In this document: positions 15,599-28,612 of the stretch, one piece after another
Numbering within the stretch: the first letter of the stretch is position 1
Layout of the letters: every line of letters starts with the position of its first letter
Assembly: GCA_020201435.1 (NCBI GenBank)
Contig: JAIVGS010000191.1
Span: 1 to 36,494, forward strand
Reading direction: 5' to 3'
Source of the DNA: Myxococcales bacterium
GTDB lineage: Bacteria; Myxococcota; Myxococcia; Myxococcales; 40CM-4-68-19
Length of the DNA stretch: 36,494 bases
Notes under the pieces: generated by a model
What the model was told of the DNA's origin: nothing
Databases searched by the model: none
What the model saw: only the letters and a program-made list of their open reading frames with translations
Program-made: the position numbers and the translations under genes

Positions 15599-16708
15599 CG
15601 CGTCGAGGGACCGGCGGCGGCCTGCGGACGCACCGGCGAGCCGTCGGAGACGTCGGCGCCGAGGTTGAGCGCCACCGCCTCTCCGCCGCGCAGGCCGTCG
15701 AGCACCTCGACCTGCGCGCCGTCGTCGGCGCCGAGCTTCACCCGCTGGAAGTGGACGTGGTTGTTCTCGACGATCGCGACCACCATCTGGCCGCCCACCG
15801 AGATCAGCGCGTCGGTCGGCACCAGCGGCCGCGGGTTGCCGTGCAGCGGCAGCTGCGTCTCGACGAACGCGCCGGGATAGAGGCCCGGCGGAGGATGCGG
15901 CAAATCGATCTCGCATAGCATCGTCCGCGTGCGCGCATCGAGCGCCTGCGAGATCCTCGAGACGCGCGCCTTGAGCGGCGGCTGATCGGCGGCGATCTGC
16001 AGCGAGACCTCGTCGGAGACGTGCACCCGCGCCGCGTCGTCCTGCGCGAGGTTCAACGCGACGCGCAAGCGCGAGAGGTCGGCGATCTCGAGCAGCGGCT
16101 GCGCGCTCGAGGTGCTACCCGTCGCCGCGGGCAGCAGCGTGCCGGGATCGGCGAAGCGTCCGGTCACGGTCCCGTCGAACGGGGCGCGCAGGATCTCGTA
16201 GCTCTTCTGCGCGCGGGCGCGCGAGACCGACGCCTCGGCGACCTTCACCGCCTCCTCCGCCTGCTCGCGCTCCTGCTGCGAGACGCGGCCGGCCGGCGCC
16301 AGCCGTTCGGTGCGCCCACGCTGCTGCTTGCGCAGCGTCAGCTCCGCCTCCGCCGATCGCAGCTGCTCGTCGATGTCGGGCGATTCCAGCTCGGCGACCT
16401 CCTGGCCGGCCTTCACCTTGTCGCCCTTGTCGACGAGGACTTTGCGCGCGTAGCCGGAGATCTTCGCGTAGAGCGTGGCGCGCTTGTCGGCGCGGACTTC
16501 GGCGGGCAGCGTGACCAGCCGTTCGGACGGCGCGACCTTCACCTCCGCGACCCGGACGACGGGCCCCTGCGCGAGCTCCTGCTTGAGCTGGTCTTCCTGG
16601 CGCGCCAGCGCATTGTGCTCGCCGCTGAAGAGCAGGAACGCGCCGGCGCCGGCGAGCACGACCGCGGTCGCGCAGACGATCAGGACCAGCGTGCCCTTCG
16701 GCCTGCGA

Positions 16709-16716
<8 letters not shown>
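15595..16716 (-). CDS. RND efflux periplasmic adaptor (HlyD/membrane-fusion family), 373 aa
   Basis: The adaptor joins an RND pump in the inner membrane to an outer-membrane channel. It shows an N-terminal helix (about 9-30, TLVLIVCATAVVLAGAGAFLLF), a first half-lipoyl segment (about 72-110, ending DKGDKVKAGQEVAELESP), an alpha-helical hairpin (about 112-170), a second half-lipoyl segment (about 172-195, ILRAPFDGTVTGRFADPG), then beta-barrel and membrane-proximal parts. The typical MFP order is complete. The ATG overlaps the permease stop by 8 bases, so it follows the permease in the same transcript. The usual gene order is adaptor first; here the permease is first. No TolC-type channel gene is in the window. 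Its stop overlaps that of the convergent gene at CTAG (15595-15598). Confidence 0.92.
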
Positions 16717-19933
<3,217 letters not shown>

Positions 19934-19984
19934 ATGAAAGCCTTGGATGCCGCAAGCGGCCGGGTGGTGCCAAGCTTTTTCACG

Positions 19985-20074
19985 TCACCGCGCGCCGCGC
20001 CAGGCGCGGGCGAGTGCTCCGCTCAGCACGTAACGCCGGAAGGCGACCCACTGCTCGACGAAGGAGCGCTGCAT
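19985..20074 (-). CDS. Possible small ORF (29 codons) between ilvE and the RND permease
   Basis: In the 145-base gap between ilvE and the permease an ATG with a fair ribosome site (AAGGG) opens a 29-residue frame that begins MQRSFVEQWVAFRRYVLSG and ends Arg-rich. It could be a short amphipathic peptide or chance. The rest of the gap holds a GC-rich inverted sequence (GCGCC/GGCGC around 20000) without a T-run. Confidence 0.2.
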   Translation of the reverse strand: MQRSFVEQWVAFRRYVLSGALARAWRGAR

Positions 20075-20078
20075 CCCT

Positions 20079-21008
20079 TCATCCTACCGCGGCGGCGGCG
20101 CGATGCACCTCGGTCAGCCAGATGGCCGACAGCCGGTGCTCGCCCCGCACCACCGAGTGGTAGGCGCGCTGGAACGCTTGCGTCACCGGCCCGGTTCGTC
20201 CGCCGCCGACGGTGCGGAAGTCGACTTCGCGGAGGCCGATCACTTCGGCCGCGGTGCCGCTGACGAACACTTCATCGGCAGCGTACAGTTGGTCGCGCGA
20301 GAGCGGCGCCTCCTCGATCTCGAAACCGAGCTCGGGCGCGAGGTCGATCAGCGACTGGCGCGTGAGACCGTTGAGGATGTTCACGTCCGGCGGCGTTCGC
20401 ACTCTGCCATTCTTGACGACGAAGATATTTTCGCCGGTGCACTCCGCGACCATGCCCTGCGCGTCGAGCATGATCGCCTCGTCGAAGCCGAGCCGCAGCG
20501 ACTCGGTCTTCGCCAACACCGAATTCGCGTAGTTGCCGCTCACCTTCGCCTTGGTCATCGTCACGTTCGGCTGGTGGCGCGTGTACGACGAGACGTTGGC
20601 GCGCACGCCGAGCGCGGCCGCTTCCGGGCCGAGGTACTGCTTCCATTCCCAGACCGCGATGCCGACGTGCGGCTTGCCGCCGTCGACGGTGAGGTTCCAT
20701 CCGCCCTCGGCGAGATAGACGAGAGGACGGATGTAGCACTCCTCGAACGGGCTCGCGGCCACGGTGTCGATGCACGCCTGACAGAGCTGCTGCTCCGTCC
20801 ACGGCAAGTCGCGGAAGCCGAGGATCCGCGCGGACTCGCACAGCCGCGCGACGTGATCCTGCAGCCGGAAGATGGCCGGTCCGCGCGTGGTGCGGTAGCA
20901 GCGGATGCCCTCGAAGACCGCGATGCCGTAGTGCAGCGCCGGCGTGAGGAAATCGAGCTTCGCCTCCGCCGGCGCGACGAGCTTGCCGTTGAACCACATC
21001 CGCGTCAT
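20079..21008 (-). CDS. ilvE: Branched-chain amino-acid aminotransferase
   Basis: Moves an amino group between glutamate and the 2-oxo acids of valine, leucine and isoleucine, the last step of their synthesis, using pyridoxal phosphate. Fold type IV features are present: the MWFNGKLV start, [13 protein letters not shown] near residue 30, the conserved [14 protein letters not shown] block and [14 protein letters not shown]. Length (309 aa) is normal. The ATG at 21008 is chosen because GGAGG precedes it and it overlaps the ilvC stop as ATGA; the frame upstream is ilvC shadow. It is the ninth and last gene of the ilv-leu operon. Confidence 0.96.
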   Translation of the reverse strand: MTRMWFNGKLVAPAEAKLDFLTPALHYGIAVFEGIRCYRTTRGPAIFRLQDHVARLCESARILGFRDLPWTEQQLCQACIDTVAASPFEECYIRPLVYLAEGGWNLTVDGGKPHVGIAVWEWKQYLGPEAAALGVRANVSSYTRHQPNVTMTKAKVSGNYANSVLAKTESLRLGFDEAIMLDAQGMVAECTGENIFVVKNGRVRTPPDVNILNGLTRQSLIDLAPELGFEIEEAPLSRDQLYAADEVFVSGTAAEVIGLREVDFRTVGGGRTGPVTQAFQRAYHSVVRGEHRLSAIWLTEVHRAAAAVG

Positions 21009-22051
21009 GCAGCCTCCTTCTTCGCAACCGGAGCAGGCGCCTCGCTGGAGTCCTTCTGCTTGTTGCGGATCCAGCTCATCGTCTCGCGCAGCCGGCGGCC
21101 GACTTCCTCGATCGGATGCTCGCGACCCTGCTCGCGCAGCTTGTCGAAGACCGGCCGGCCGGCCTGGTTCTCGAGGATCCACTCGCGGGCGAACTGGCCG
21201 GTCTGGATCTCTTTGAGGATTTTCTTCATCTCCGCCCGCGCCGCGTCGCCGACGATCCGCTCGCCGCGCGAGTAGTCGCCGTACTCGGCGGTGTCGCTGA
21301 TCGAGTGGCGCATCCAGGAGAGGCCGCCCTCGTACATCAGGTCGACGATCAGCTTGAGCTCGTGCAGGCACTCGAAGTACGCGCTCTCCGGCTGGTAGCC
21401 GGCGTCGACGAGCGTGTCGAATCCGGCGGTGACGAGCGCGCTGATGCCGCCGCAGAGGACGGTCTGTTCGCCGAAGAGATCGGTCTCGGTCTCCTCGCGG
21501 AACGTGGTCTGCAGCACGCCGGCCCGCGTGGCGCCGAGAGCGCGCGCGTACGAGAGCCCGGTCGCGTGCGCGGTCCCGGTCGCGTCCTGTTGGACCGCGA
21601 TCAGCGCCGGCGTCCCCTGCCCTTCGACGTAGAGGCGGCGCACGAGATGGCCCGGCGCTTTCGGCGCGATCAACACCACGTCGACGTCGGGCGGCGGCTT
21701 GATCTGGCCGTAATGGATGTTGAAGCCGTGCGCGAAATAGAGCGCCTTGCCCCTGGTCAGCGCGGGCGCGATCTCGCTCTCGTAGATCTTCTTCTGCTGC
21801 TCGTCCGGCGCGAGCACCATGATCAGGTCGGCTTCGCGCGCGGCTTCCGCGACGCCGAGGACGCGCAGGCCCGCGCGCTGCGCCTTGTCCCTGGACTTGC
21901 TCGCCGCGTGCAGGCCGACGCGGACGTCGACGCCCGAATCCCGCAGGTTGAGGGCGTGCGCATGCCCCTGGCTGCCGTAGCCGACGACCGCCACCTTGCG
22001 GCCGCGGACGAGGTCGAGATTCGCATCCTTGTCGTAATAGAGAACGGCCAT
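21005..22051 (-). CDS. ilvC: Ketol-acid reductoisomerase (class I)
   Basis: Converts acetolactate or acetohydroxybutyrate into the dihydroxy acid with NADPH and Mg2+. The Rossmann motif [17 protein letters not shown] lies near residues 24-40, with KAPGHLVRR and the metal-binding knotted C-terminal half downstream. At 348 residues it is slightly longer than the usual class I enzyme because of a charged Ala/Pro/Lys-rich tail ([16 protein letters not shown]) with no known role. The ATG at 22051 has an AGGAG site and is 2 bases after the ilvD stop. The 3' end overlaps ilvE by 4 bases. Confidence 0.96.
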   Translation of the reverse strand: MAVLYYDKDANLDLVRGRKVAVVGYGSQGHAHALNLRDSGVDVRVGLHAASKSRDKAQRAGLRVLGVAEAAREADLIMVLAPDEQQKKIYESEIAPALTRGKALYFAHGFNIHYGQIKPPPDVDVVLIAPKAPGHLVRRLYVEGQGTPALIAVQQDATGTAHATGLSYARALGATRAGVLQTTFREETETDLFGEQTVLCGGISALVTAGFDTLVDAGYQPESAYFECLHELKLIVDLMYEGGLSWMRHSISDTAEYGDYSRGERIVGDAARAEMKKILKEIQTGQFAREWILENQAGRPVFDKLREQGREHPIEEVGRRLRETMSWIRNKQKDSSEAPAPVAKKEAA

Positions 22052-22053
22052 GG

Positions 22054-23733
22054 TCACTGCTCCTTTGTGTTCGGCGAAGTGATCGCGCCCTCTTCCGCCG
22101 ACGAGACGAGGGCTGCGTATTTGGCGAAGACGCCGGTGCGATAGCGCGGTGGAGGTGGCTTGAAGTCCCGCATGCGCTGTTGCAACTCCTGCGCGGTGAT
22201 CTCGACGTCGACCTTGCGCGCGTCGACGTCGATGCTGATGATGTCGCCGTCTCGCACGGCGGCGATCGGCCCGCCGCGTGCGGCTTCCGGCGATACGTGG
22301 CCGAGCATCAGGCCGCGGGTGCCGCCGCTGAAACGGCCGTCGGTGACGAGGGCGACGGATTCGCCGAGGCCCTGGCCGACGAGCGCGGCGGTGACGCCGA
22401 GCATCTCGCGCATGCCGGGACCGCCGCGCGGCCCTTCGTAGCGGATGACGACGACGTCGCCGGCCTCGATCCGGCGATCCCGGACCGCCGCGAACGCGTC
22501 TTCCTCGCGATCGAAGACGCGCGCCGGGCCGCGATGCTTCGGTCGCTCGTGCCCGGCCATCTTGACGACCGCGCCGCCGGGCGCGAGCGAGCCGCGCAGG
22601 ATGCACAGGCCGCCGGTCGCCTTGAACGGATTCGCGGCAGAGCGCACCACCGGTTGATTCGGCGTCTCCCGCGCCTGGTGCGTGCGCCACGCGGTTCCGT
22701 CGGCGGTGAGCGCATTCCCGTCGAACTTCTTCGCCTCGATCAGCCGCTGCGCGACGAGCGGAACGCCGCCCGCCCGGTGGAGATCGACGGCGGTGAACTC
22801 GCCGCCCGGCTTGAGCGACGCGATCAGCGGCGTCCGCGCGCTCACCCGATCGAAATCCTCGAGGGTGAGCGGCACGTCGGCTTCGCGCGCGATCGCCAGC
22901 AGGTGCAGCACGGCGTTGGTCGAGCCGCCGGTGGCGGCGACGCCGGCGATCGCGTTTTCGAACGAGGCGCGCTCGACGATGCCGCGCGGGCGCACGTCTT
23001 TTTGCAGCAGCTGCACGACCAGCTTCCCCATCTCGCGCGTGGCGTCGTCCTTGCGCGGATCGGTGGCGGGAATGCTGCCGTACCCGACCGGGCCGAGCCC
23101 GAGCAGCTCGACCGCCATCGCCATGGTGTTGGCGGTGAACTGCCCACCGCAGGCGCCCTCGCCCGGACAGGCGGCGTCCTCGATCGCTTTCAGGGTCTGC
23201 AGCGGAATCTTTCCCGCGGTATGCGCGCCGACGGCCTCGAAGACGTCGACGATGGTCACGTCGCGTCCTTCGAATCGACCGGGCGCGATCGATCCGCCGT
23301 AGAGCACGAGCGCGGGCAGATCGAGCCGCAGCACCGCCATCGCCGCGGCGGGGATCGTCTTGTCGCAACCCACCAGGCAAACCACGGCGTCGAAGAGATG
23401 CCCGCGGCAGACGAGCTCGATCGAGTCCGCGATCACCTCGCGGCTGACGAGCGAGGCCTTCATCCCCTCGGTGCCCATCGTCACGCCGTCGCTGATCGCG
23501 ATGGTGTCGAACTCCATCGGCGTCGCGCCCGCGGCGCGGATGCCCTCCTTCACCTTTTCCGCGAGACGCCGGAGGTGGAAATTGCACGGCATCGTCTCGG
23601 TCCAGGTGTTGGCGACGCCGACGATCGGCTTCGCCAGGTCCTCGTCGCTGAAGCCGATGCCCTTCAGCATCGCGCGCGCGGGGGCGCGATCGGGGCCTTC
23701 GGTGATCACACGGCTCTTGTGGCGCGGATCCAT
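22054..23733 (-). CDS. ilvD: Dihydroxy-acid dehydratase
   Basis: Dehydrates the dihydroxy acids to 2-oxo acids with an iron-sulfur cluster. The expected cysteines are visible: C50 (TETMPCNFH), C123 (VGCDKTIP) and C195 (GEGACGGQF). Other family blocks are [14 protein letters not shown] (79-91) and [21 protein letters not shown] near residue 470. At 559 residues the length is normal. The ATG follows the leuB stop with no gap (TAGATG), and GGGAGG at the leuB end serves as its ribosome site. Confidence 0.96.
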   Translation of the reverse strand: MDPRHKSRVITEGPDRAPARAMLKGIGFSDEDLAKPIVGVANTWTETMPCNFHLRRLAEKVKEGIRAAGATPMEFDTIAISDGVTMGTEGMKASLVSREVIADSIELVCRGHLFDAVVCLVGCDKTIPAAAMAVLRLDLPALVLYGGSIAPGRFEGRDVTIVDVFEAVGAHTAGKIPLQTLKAIEDAACPGEGACGGQFTANTMAMAVELLGLGPVGYGSIPATDPRKDDATREMGKLVVQLLQKDVRPRGIVERASFENAIAGVAATGGSTNAVLHLLAIAREADVPLTLEDFDRVSARTPLIASLKPGGEFTAVDLHRAGGVPLVAQRLIEAKKFDGNALTADGTAWRTHQARETPNQPVVRSAANPFKATGGLCILRGSLAPGGAVVKMAGHERPKHRGPARVFDREEDAFAAVRDRRIEAGDVVVIRYEGPRGGPGMREMLGVTAALVGQGLGESVALVTDGRFSGGTRGLMLGHVSPEAARGGPIAAVRDGDIISIDVDARKVDVEITAQELQQRMRDFKPPPPRYRTGVFAKYAALVSSAEEGAITSPNTKEQ

Positions 23734-24747
23734 CTAGAGACCTCCCACGACTGCGTCGCCGACTTCGCGGCAGCTCGCTGTTCCGCCGAGATCGCGCGTC
23801 AGCACGCCGCGCTCGACCGCTGCCGAGACGGCGCCTTCGATCGCGTCGGCTTCGGCGTGCATGCGCAGCGAGAGGCGCAGCATCATCGCCGCGGAGAGGA
23901 TGGTGCCGAGCGGGTTGGCGATGCCCTTGCCGGCGATGTCGGGAGCGGAGCCGTGGATCGGCTCGTACAGGCCGCGCGCGCCGTCGCCGAGCGACGCGCT
24001 CGGGAGCATGCCGATCGATCCGGCGATCATCGCGGCCTCGTCGCTGAGGATGTCGCCGAACATGTTTTCCGTGACGATGACGTCGAAGGCGCGCGGATCG
24101 CGGATCAGCTGCATCGCGCACGAATCGACGAGCTGGTGCGTCAAGAGCACGTCCGGGAATTCCTCGTCCACGACTTTTTCCGCGACCCGGCGCCAGAGGC
24201 GCGACGTCTCCAGGACGTTCGCCTTGTCGACCGAGCAGAGGCGCTTGCGCCGTCTCTGCGCCAGCGCGGCGCCGATCCGGACCAGGCGCGCGACTTCATG
24301 CTCGGTGTAGGCGCAGGTATCGAAGGCGGAGTCGGCGGTGCTCGCCTTGTTGCCGAAATAGATCCCGCCGGTCAGCTCGCGGACGATGATCAGATCGACG
24401 CCTTCGACGACCTCGGGGCGCAAGGTCGACGCGTGGGCCAGCCGACGATGCGCGGCGACCGGGCGCAGATTCGCATAGACGCCGAGCTCCTTGCGCAGCG
24501 TGAGCAGCCCCGCTTCGGGCCGGGGCGGCTTGTCCCAATTGGGACCGCCCACCGCACCGAGAAGGATCGCGTCGGCCTCTTTGCAGAGCGCGAGCGTCTG
24601 GTCGGGCAACGGGGCGCCGGTCGCGTCGATGGCGCAGCCGCCGAACTTCGCCTCGCGCAGGTCGGTGATCCCGACCGCGTCGAGGACGCGCACCGCCTCG
24701 GCGATCACCTCCGGCCCGATGCCGTCGCCCGGCAGCACCGCGATCAT
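23734..24747 (-). CDS. leuB: 3-Isopropylmalate dehydrogenase
   Basis: Oxidatively decarboxylates 3-isopropylmalate to the precursor of leucine using NAD+. It begins [14 protein letters not shown], the family start. Substrate and metal residues are in [25 protein letters not shown] and [16 protein letters not shown], and the cofactor loop in [17 protein letters not shown]. At 337 residues it is slightly short but complete. The ATG at 24747 overlaps the leuD stop by 4 bases; sequence upstream in this frame is leuD shadow. Confidence 0.96.
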   Translation of the reverse strand: MIAVLPGDGIGPEVIAEAVRVLDAVGITDLREAKFGGCAIDATGAPLPDQTLALCKEADAILLGAVGGPNWDKPPRPEAGLLTLRKELGVYANLRPVAAHRRLAHASTLRPEVVEGVDLIIVRELTGGIYFGNKASTADSAFDTCAYTEHEVARLVRIGAALAQRRRKRLCSVDKANVLETSRLWRRVAEKVVDEEFPDVLLTHQLVDSCAMQLIRDPRAFDVIVTENMFGDILSDEAAMIAGSIGMLPSASLGDGARGLYEPIHGSAPDIAGKGIANPLGTILSAAMMLRLSLRMHAEADAIEGAVSAAVERGVLTRDLGGTASCREVGDAVVGGL

Positions 24748-25247
24748 CGCTTCGCCTCGAACGCGGCGATCTCTTCTTCCGCCGCGAGCAGGTAACCGAG
24801 CTCGTCGATCTCGTGGATCAGGCAGTGGCGGGCGAACGGATCGAGCGTGAACGCGTAGCTGCGGCCTTCGCACTCGACAGTGCAGGATTCGAGATCGATC
24901 GCGATCTCGGTCCCCGGCGCGAACGTCGCGGCGATCTGCACCGGCACGAGGCCGTTCTTCACCGCGTTGCTGCGGAAGATGTCCGCGATCGACGGGCTGA
25001 TCACCGCGCGAAAGCCCGCGTCGAGCAGCGCCCACGGCGCGTGCTCCCGCGACGAGCCACAGCCGAAGTTCTCGCCGGCGACGAGGATCGTGCCGGCCTG
25101 GCCCTGCAGGAGCTCCGGCCGGTCGGCGAACAAGGCCGCTCCGAGCCCTTTCCGCACGGTCGTGCGGAGAAAACGCGCCGGGATGATCTGGTCGGTGTCG
25201 ATGTTCGGCCGCGGAACGACGACCGCCTTTCCGACGATGCGTTTCAT
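24744..25247 (-). CDS. leuD: 3-Isopropylmalate dehydratase small subunit
   Basis: Swivel-domain subunit that pairs with LeuC to isomerise 2-isopropylmalate to 3-isopropylmalate. Typical features are [13 protein letters not shown] (about 15-27), [17 protein letters not shown] (about 58-74) and the conserved [10 protein letters not shown]. At 167 residues it is the short form common outside Enterobacteria. The ATG at 25247 overlaps the leuC stop (ATGA), so both subunits are made from coupled reading frames, which helps equal amounts. Confidence 0.96.
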   Translation of the reverse strand: MKRIVGKAVVVPRPNIDTDQIIPARFLRTTVRKGLGAALFADRPELLQGQAGTILVAGENFGCGSSREHAPWALLDAGFRAVISPSIADIFRSNAVKNGLVPVQIAATFAPGTEIAIDLESCTVECEGRSYAFTLDPFARHCLIHEIDELGYLLAAEEEIAAFEAKR

Positions 25248-26551
25248 CGCAGCACCTCGCGGGGATCGGCGATGGCGCCTTTCAGCGCCGCGGCGGCGGC
25301 GGTGAGCGGGCTGGCGAGGAACGTGCGGCCGCCCCGACCCTGCCGCCCCTCGAAGTTGCGGTTGCTGGTGCTGACGGCTGCCTGGCCGGGCGTCAGCGAG
25401 TCGCCGTTCATCGCGATGCACATCGAGCATCCCGGCTCGCGCCATTCCGCGCCTGCTTCGCGGAAGACCCTGTCGAGCCCTTCTTGTTCGGCCGCATGCT
25501 TGACCTGCTGCGAGCCCGGCACGATCAGCGTGCGCACGCCCTCTGCGATCCTGCGCCCGCGCAGGACCGAGGCAGCCGCCCGCAGATCGGAAAGACGGCC
25601 GTTGGTGCAGCTTCCGACGAAGACGACGTCGATCTTCGTGCCGAGGAGCGGCGCCCCGCGCTTGACCCCCATGTACTGCAGCGGCTTTTCCGGCGCGTCG
25701 TCCGGGACGCGCGCGTCGACCGGGATCGCGGTGCCGGGGTCGGTCCCCCAGGTGATCATCGGCGCGAGCCGCGACACGTCGAGCGCGGCTTCCTTGTCGA
25801 ACCGCGCGCCCGGGTCGGTCCCCCACTCCGCGCTGCCGATCATTCCCGCCCGCGCACCCGCTTCGATCGACATGTTGCACACCGTCATCCGCTCTTCGAT
25901 CGACATTCCACGAACCGTGCTGCCTGCGTACTCGATCACGTGCCCGGCGCCGCCGCCGACGCCGAGCCTGGCGATCACCGCCAGGATCACGTCTTTCGCG
26001 GACACGCCGGCCGGCAGCGCCCCGTCGATCGAGATCAGCATCGCCTTCGGCTTGCGCTGCAGCAGGCACTGGGTCGCGAGCACGTGCGCGACCTCGCTGG
26101 TGCCGATGCCGAACGCGAGGGCGCCGAACGCGCCGTGCGTCGAAGTGTGGCTGTCGCCGCAGACGACGGTCATCCCCGCCTTCGTCAGCCCGAGCTCAGG
26201 GCCGATGACGTGGACGATGCCCTGCTTCTCGGAACCGAGCGCGTGCAGCTCGATGCCGTAGTCCCCGCAGTTGCGCGCGAGCGTATCCACCTGCGCCTCG
26301 GCGTCGCCATGCGCGAACGGAAATCGACCGTTCACCCGCGGCAACGTCGGAGTCGAGTGGTCCATCGTCGCGACCGTGCGATCGGGCCGCCTTACCCGGA
26401 GACCGCGCTCGCGCAGGACCGTGAACGCCTGCGGCGAGGTCACCTCGTGCACGAGGTGCAGATCGACGTAGAGGATCGCGGGCGCTTCCTCCGTCTCCGG
26501 GCGCACCAGGTGCGCGTCCCAGATCTTGTCGAAGAGCGTCCTAGACGGCAC
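25244..26551 (-). CDS. leuC: 3-Isopropylmalate dehydratase large subunit
   Basis: Aconitase-family subunit carrying the [4Fe-4S] cluster. The cluster cysteines are visible in [13 protein letters not shown] and [12 protein letters not shown], and the substrate segment [15 protein letters not shown] is present. At 435 residues it is shorter than the about 466 of the E. coli enzyme, within the range of the family. It starts with GTG at 26551, 11 bases before the leuA stop, so the two genes overlap. The tail [20 protein letters not shown] is the normal aconitase C-terminal block. Confidence 0.96.
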   Translation of the reverse strand: MPSRTLFDKIWDAHLVRPETEEAPAILYVDLHLVHEVTSPQAFTVLRERGLRVRRPDRTVATMDHSTPTLPRVNGRFPFAHGDAEAQVDTLARNCGDYGIELHALGSEKQGIVHVIGPELGLTKAGMTVVCGDSHTSTHGAFGALAFGIGTSEVAHVLATQCLLQRKPKAMLISIDGALPAGVSAKDVILAVIARLGVGGGAGHVIEYAGSTVRGMSIEERMTVCNMSIEAGARAGMIGSAEWGTDPGARFDKEAALDVSRLAPMITWGTDPGTAIPVDARVPDDAPEKPLQYMGVKRGAPLLGTKIDVVFVGSCTNGRLSDLRAAASVLRGRRIAEGVRTLIVPGSQQVKHAAEQEGLDRVFREAGAEWREPGCSMCIAMNGDSLTPGQAAVSTSNRNFEGRQGRGGRTFLASPLTAAAAALKGAIADPREVLR

Positions 26552-28109
26552 CGCAAGCCACCTCTTCGTCGTGCACCGGCCGCACCGCGCGCGGCCGGCC
26601 CGCCGAGATCCGGTTCACCACCTCGAGGAACGCTCGCGCGCTGCCGACGATGATGTCGGTCGAGACGCCGCGGCCGCCGTACCTGCGCCCATCGTGCTCG
26701 ACCTCGATCAGGACCTCGCCCTGCGCGTCTTCGCCCGGCGTCATGCTGACGATGCGGAAGTCGCGCAGCTGCGCGCGCACCCCGGTGATCCGCTCGATGC
26801 TCTTGAAGACCGCGTCGACCGGGCCGTCGCCGACGGCCGCGTCCTCGACGCGCCGGCCGTCCTTCATCTCCAGACAGACCGCGGCGCTCGGCGCGGCGTT
26901 GGTGCCCGAGACGGCGTGGATGCTGACCAGCTTCCAGCGCCCGCCGTTGGTCCCGAAGGTGGTCGTCTCGACCAGCGCGTCGAGGTCGCCGTCGTAGATC
27001 TCCTTCTTGCGATCGGCGAGGTCCTTGAAGGCGGCGAACACCTTGTCCAGCTCGGAGGCGTCGAGGCGGTAGCCGAGCTTTTCCAGCCGCTCGCCGAGCG
27101 CCGCGCGGCCGCTGTGCTTGCCGAGGACCAGGTCGGTCGAGCGCACGCCGACGTCCTGCGGCTTCATGATCTCGTAGGTGAGGACGTTCTTCAGCATCCC
27201 GTGCTGGTGGATGCCCGACTCGTGCGCGAACGCGTTCTGGCCGACCACCGCCTTGTTGCGCGGCACGAGGAACCCGGTGGCGAGCGAGACCGCGCGGCTG
27301 GCGCTGCAGATCTGTTCGGTGTTCACGCGGGTGTGCACGCGGAGGAAATCCGCCCGCGTCCGGATCGCCATCACCACTTCCTCGAGCGAGCAGTTGCCGG
27401 CGCGCTCGCCGATGCCGTTGACGGTGCACTCGATCTGCCGCGCGCCCTCCTGGACCGCGGCGAGGCTGTTCGCCGTCGCCAGCCCGAGGTCGTCGTGGCA
27501 GTGAACCGACACCACCGCTCTCGAGCCCACGGTCTTCCTGACCATCGCGATCAGCGCCGCGAACTGGGCGGGCATCGCGTACCCGACGGTGTCCGGGATG
27601 TTGACCGTCGTCGCGCCGGCTTCGACGACACGCGCGACGACCTCGGCGAGAAATTCCGGCTCGGTCCGCGCCGCGTCTTCGGGAGAGAACTCGACGTCGG
27701 GGCACTGCTCGCGCGCGTACTTCACCGCCGCGACCGCGTTCTGCACCACCTGCTCGCGCGTCATCCGCAGCTTGAACTCGCGGTGGATCGGGCTGGTGGC
27801 GAGGAAGACGTGGATGCGCGGCTTCTCGGCTTCGCGCAGCGCGTCCCACGCCCTCGAGATGTCCTCGCGCTGCGCCCGCGCGAGGCCGCAGATCGAGACC
27901 CCTCGCACCTGCCGCGCGACGGCGCGGACGGATTCGAAATCGCCCGGCGACGCGGCGGGAAAGCCCGCCTCGATCACGTCGACGTTCAACGCCTGGAGCG
28001 CGGCGGCCACCTTGAGCTTCTGCGGCAGGGTCATGCTCGCGCCCGGCGCCTGCTCGCCGTCGCGCAGCGTGGTGTCGAAGATCACGACTCGGTCGGTTGA
28101 TTCGCTCAC
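26541..28109 (-). CDS. leuA: 2-Isopropylmalate synthase
   Basis: Condenses acetyl-CoA with 2-oxoisovalerate, the first step specific to leucine. The catalytic barrel begins with [17 protein letters not shown] and includes the metal-binding [16 protein letters not shown] and the [14 protein letters not shown] block. The C-terminal 130 residues form the LeuA regulatory domain that binds leucine in this family, so feedback inhibition is likely. The GTG at 28109 is chosen because it overlaps the ilvN stop as GTGA and puts the barrel start at residue 11; the frame upstream is Arg-rich shadow. At 522 residues the length is normal. Confidence 0.96.
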   Translation of the reverse strand: MSESTDRVVIFDTTLRDGEQAPGASMTLPQKLKVAAALQALNVDVIEAGFPAASPGDFESVRAVARQVRGVSICGLARAQREDISRAWDALREAEKPRIHVFLATSPIHREFKLRMTREQVVQNAVAAVKYAREQCPDVEFSPEDAARTEPEFLAEVVARVVEAGATTVNIPDTVGYAMPAQFAALIAMVRKTVGSRAVVSVHCHDDLGLATANSLAAVQEGARQIECTVNGIGERAGNCSLEEVVMAIRTRADFLRVHTRVNTEQICSASRAVSLATGFLVPRNKAVVGQNAFAHESGIHQHGMLKNVLTYEIMKPQDVGVRSTDLVLGKHSGRAALGERLEKLGYRLDASELDKVFAAFKDLADRKKEIYDGDLDALVETTTFGTNGGRWKLVSIHAVSGTNAAPSAAVCLEMKDGRRVEDAAVGDGPVDAVFKSIERITGVRAQLRDFRIVSMTPGEDAQGEVLIEVEHDGRRYGGRGVSTDIIVGSARAFLEVVNRISAGRPRAVRPVHDEEVACGAV

Positions 28110-28612
28110 GTTTGCACCTCGGGGGAAATGGGTCCGCGCGCGATGGCCACCGCGCCGGTTCGAACGAGCTCGACGATGCCGAACGGCTTCAGCGCTTCGA
28201 TGAGCCCGTCGATCTTGTCCTGCGATCCGGTGCTCTCGACGGTGATGCTCGCCGGCCCGAGGTCGACGACGCGGGCGCGGAAGACGTCGCACATCTGCAT
28301 CACTTCGCCGCGGAACTGCGCGCCGAGCTTGACGAACGCCATCTCGCGGACCACGACCGGCTCGGCGGTGACGTCACGCACCTCGATCACGTCGACGAGC
28401 TTGTAGAGATTCGCTTCCAGCAGGCGCGCGGCGTTGGCGTCGGCGCGGACCACCAGGGTGATCCTCGAGACGCCCGATCTTTCGGTGCGGCCGACGGTGA
28501 GCGAGTCGATGTTGACCACGCGCCGGCGAAAGAGCGAGACGACGCGGTTCAGCGCGCCGGGGAGATCCTCGACCAGCACGATGAAGGTGTGCGACGTCCG
28601 TTCAGGAGTCAT
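28106..28612 (-). CDS. ilvN: Acetolactate synthase regulatory subunit
   Basis: Small subunit that activates the catalytic subunit and makes it sensitive to valine. The N-terminal ACT domain is clear (HTFIVLVEDLPGALNRVVSL), followed by NIDSLTVGRTE and a second ACT-like half. At 168 residues it has the typical IlvH length. It begins at the ATG at 28612, overlapping ilvB by 11 bases, and ends with a GTGA overlap on leuA. Whether it acts like IlvN or IlvH of enterics cannot be told from sequence alone. Confidence 0.94.
   Translation of the reverse strand: MTPERTSHTFIVLVEDLPGALNRVVSLFRRRVVNIDSLTVGRTERSGVSRITLVVRADANAARLLEANLYKLVDVIEVRDVTAEPVVVREMAFVKLGAQFRGEVMQMCDVFRARVVDLGPASITVESTGSQDKIDGLIEALKPFGIVELVRTGAVAIARGPISPEVQT

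Noticed and set aside
12476-15916. A 1146-codon open frame on the minus strand
   Set aside because: It is antisense to the 3' end of the PBP gene, the small membrane, proline-rich and Sel1-repeat genes, and has an Arg/Gly-rich composition without domains.
22180-24795. Long plus-strand frames opposite ilvD, leuB and leuA
   Set aside because: The minus-strand genes are certain by motif; the plus frames are their shadows.
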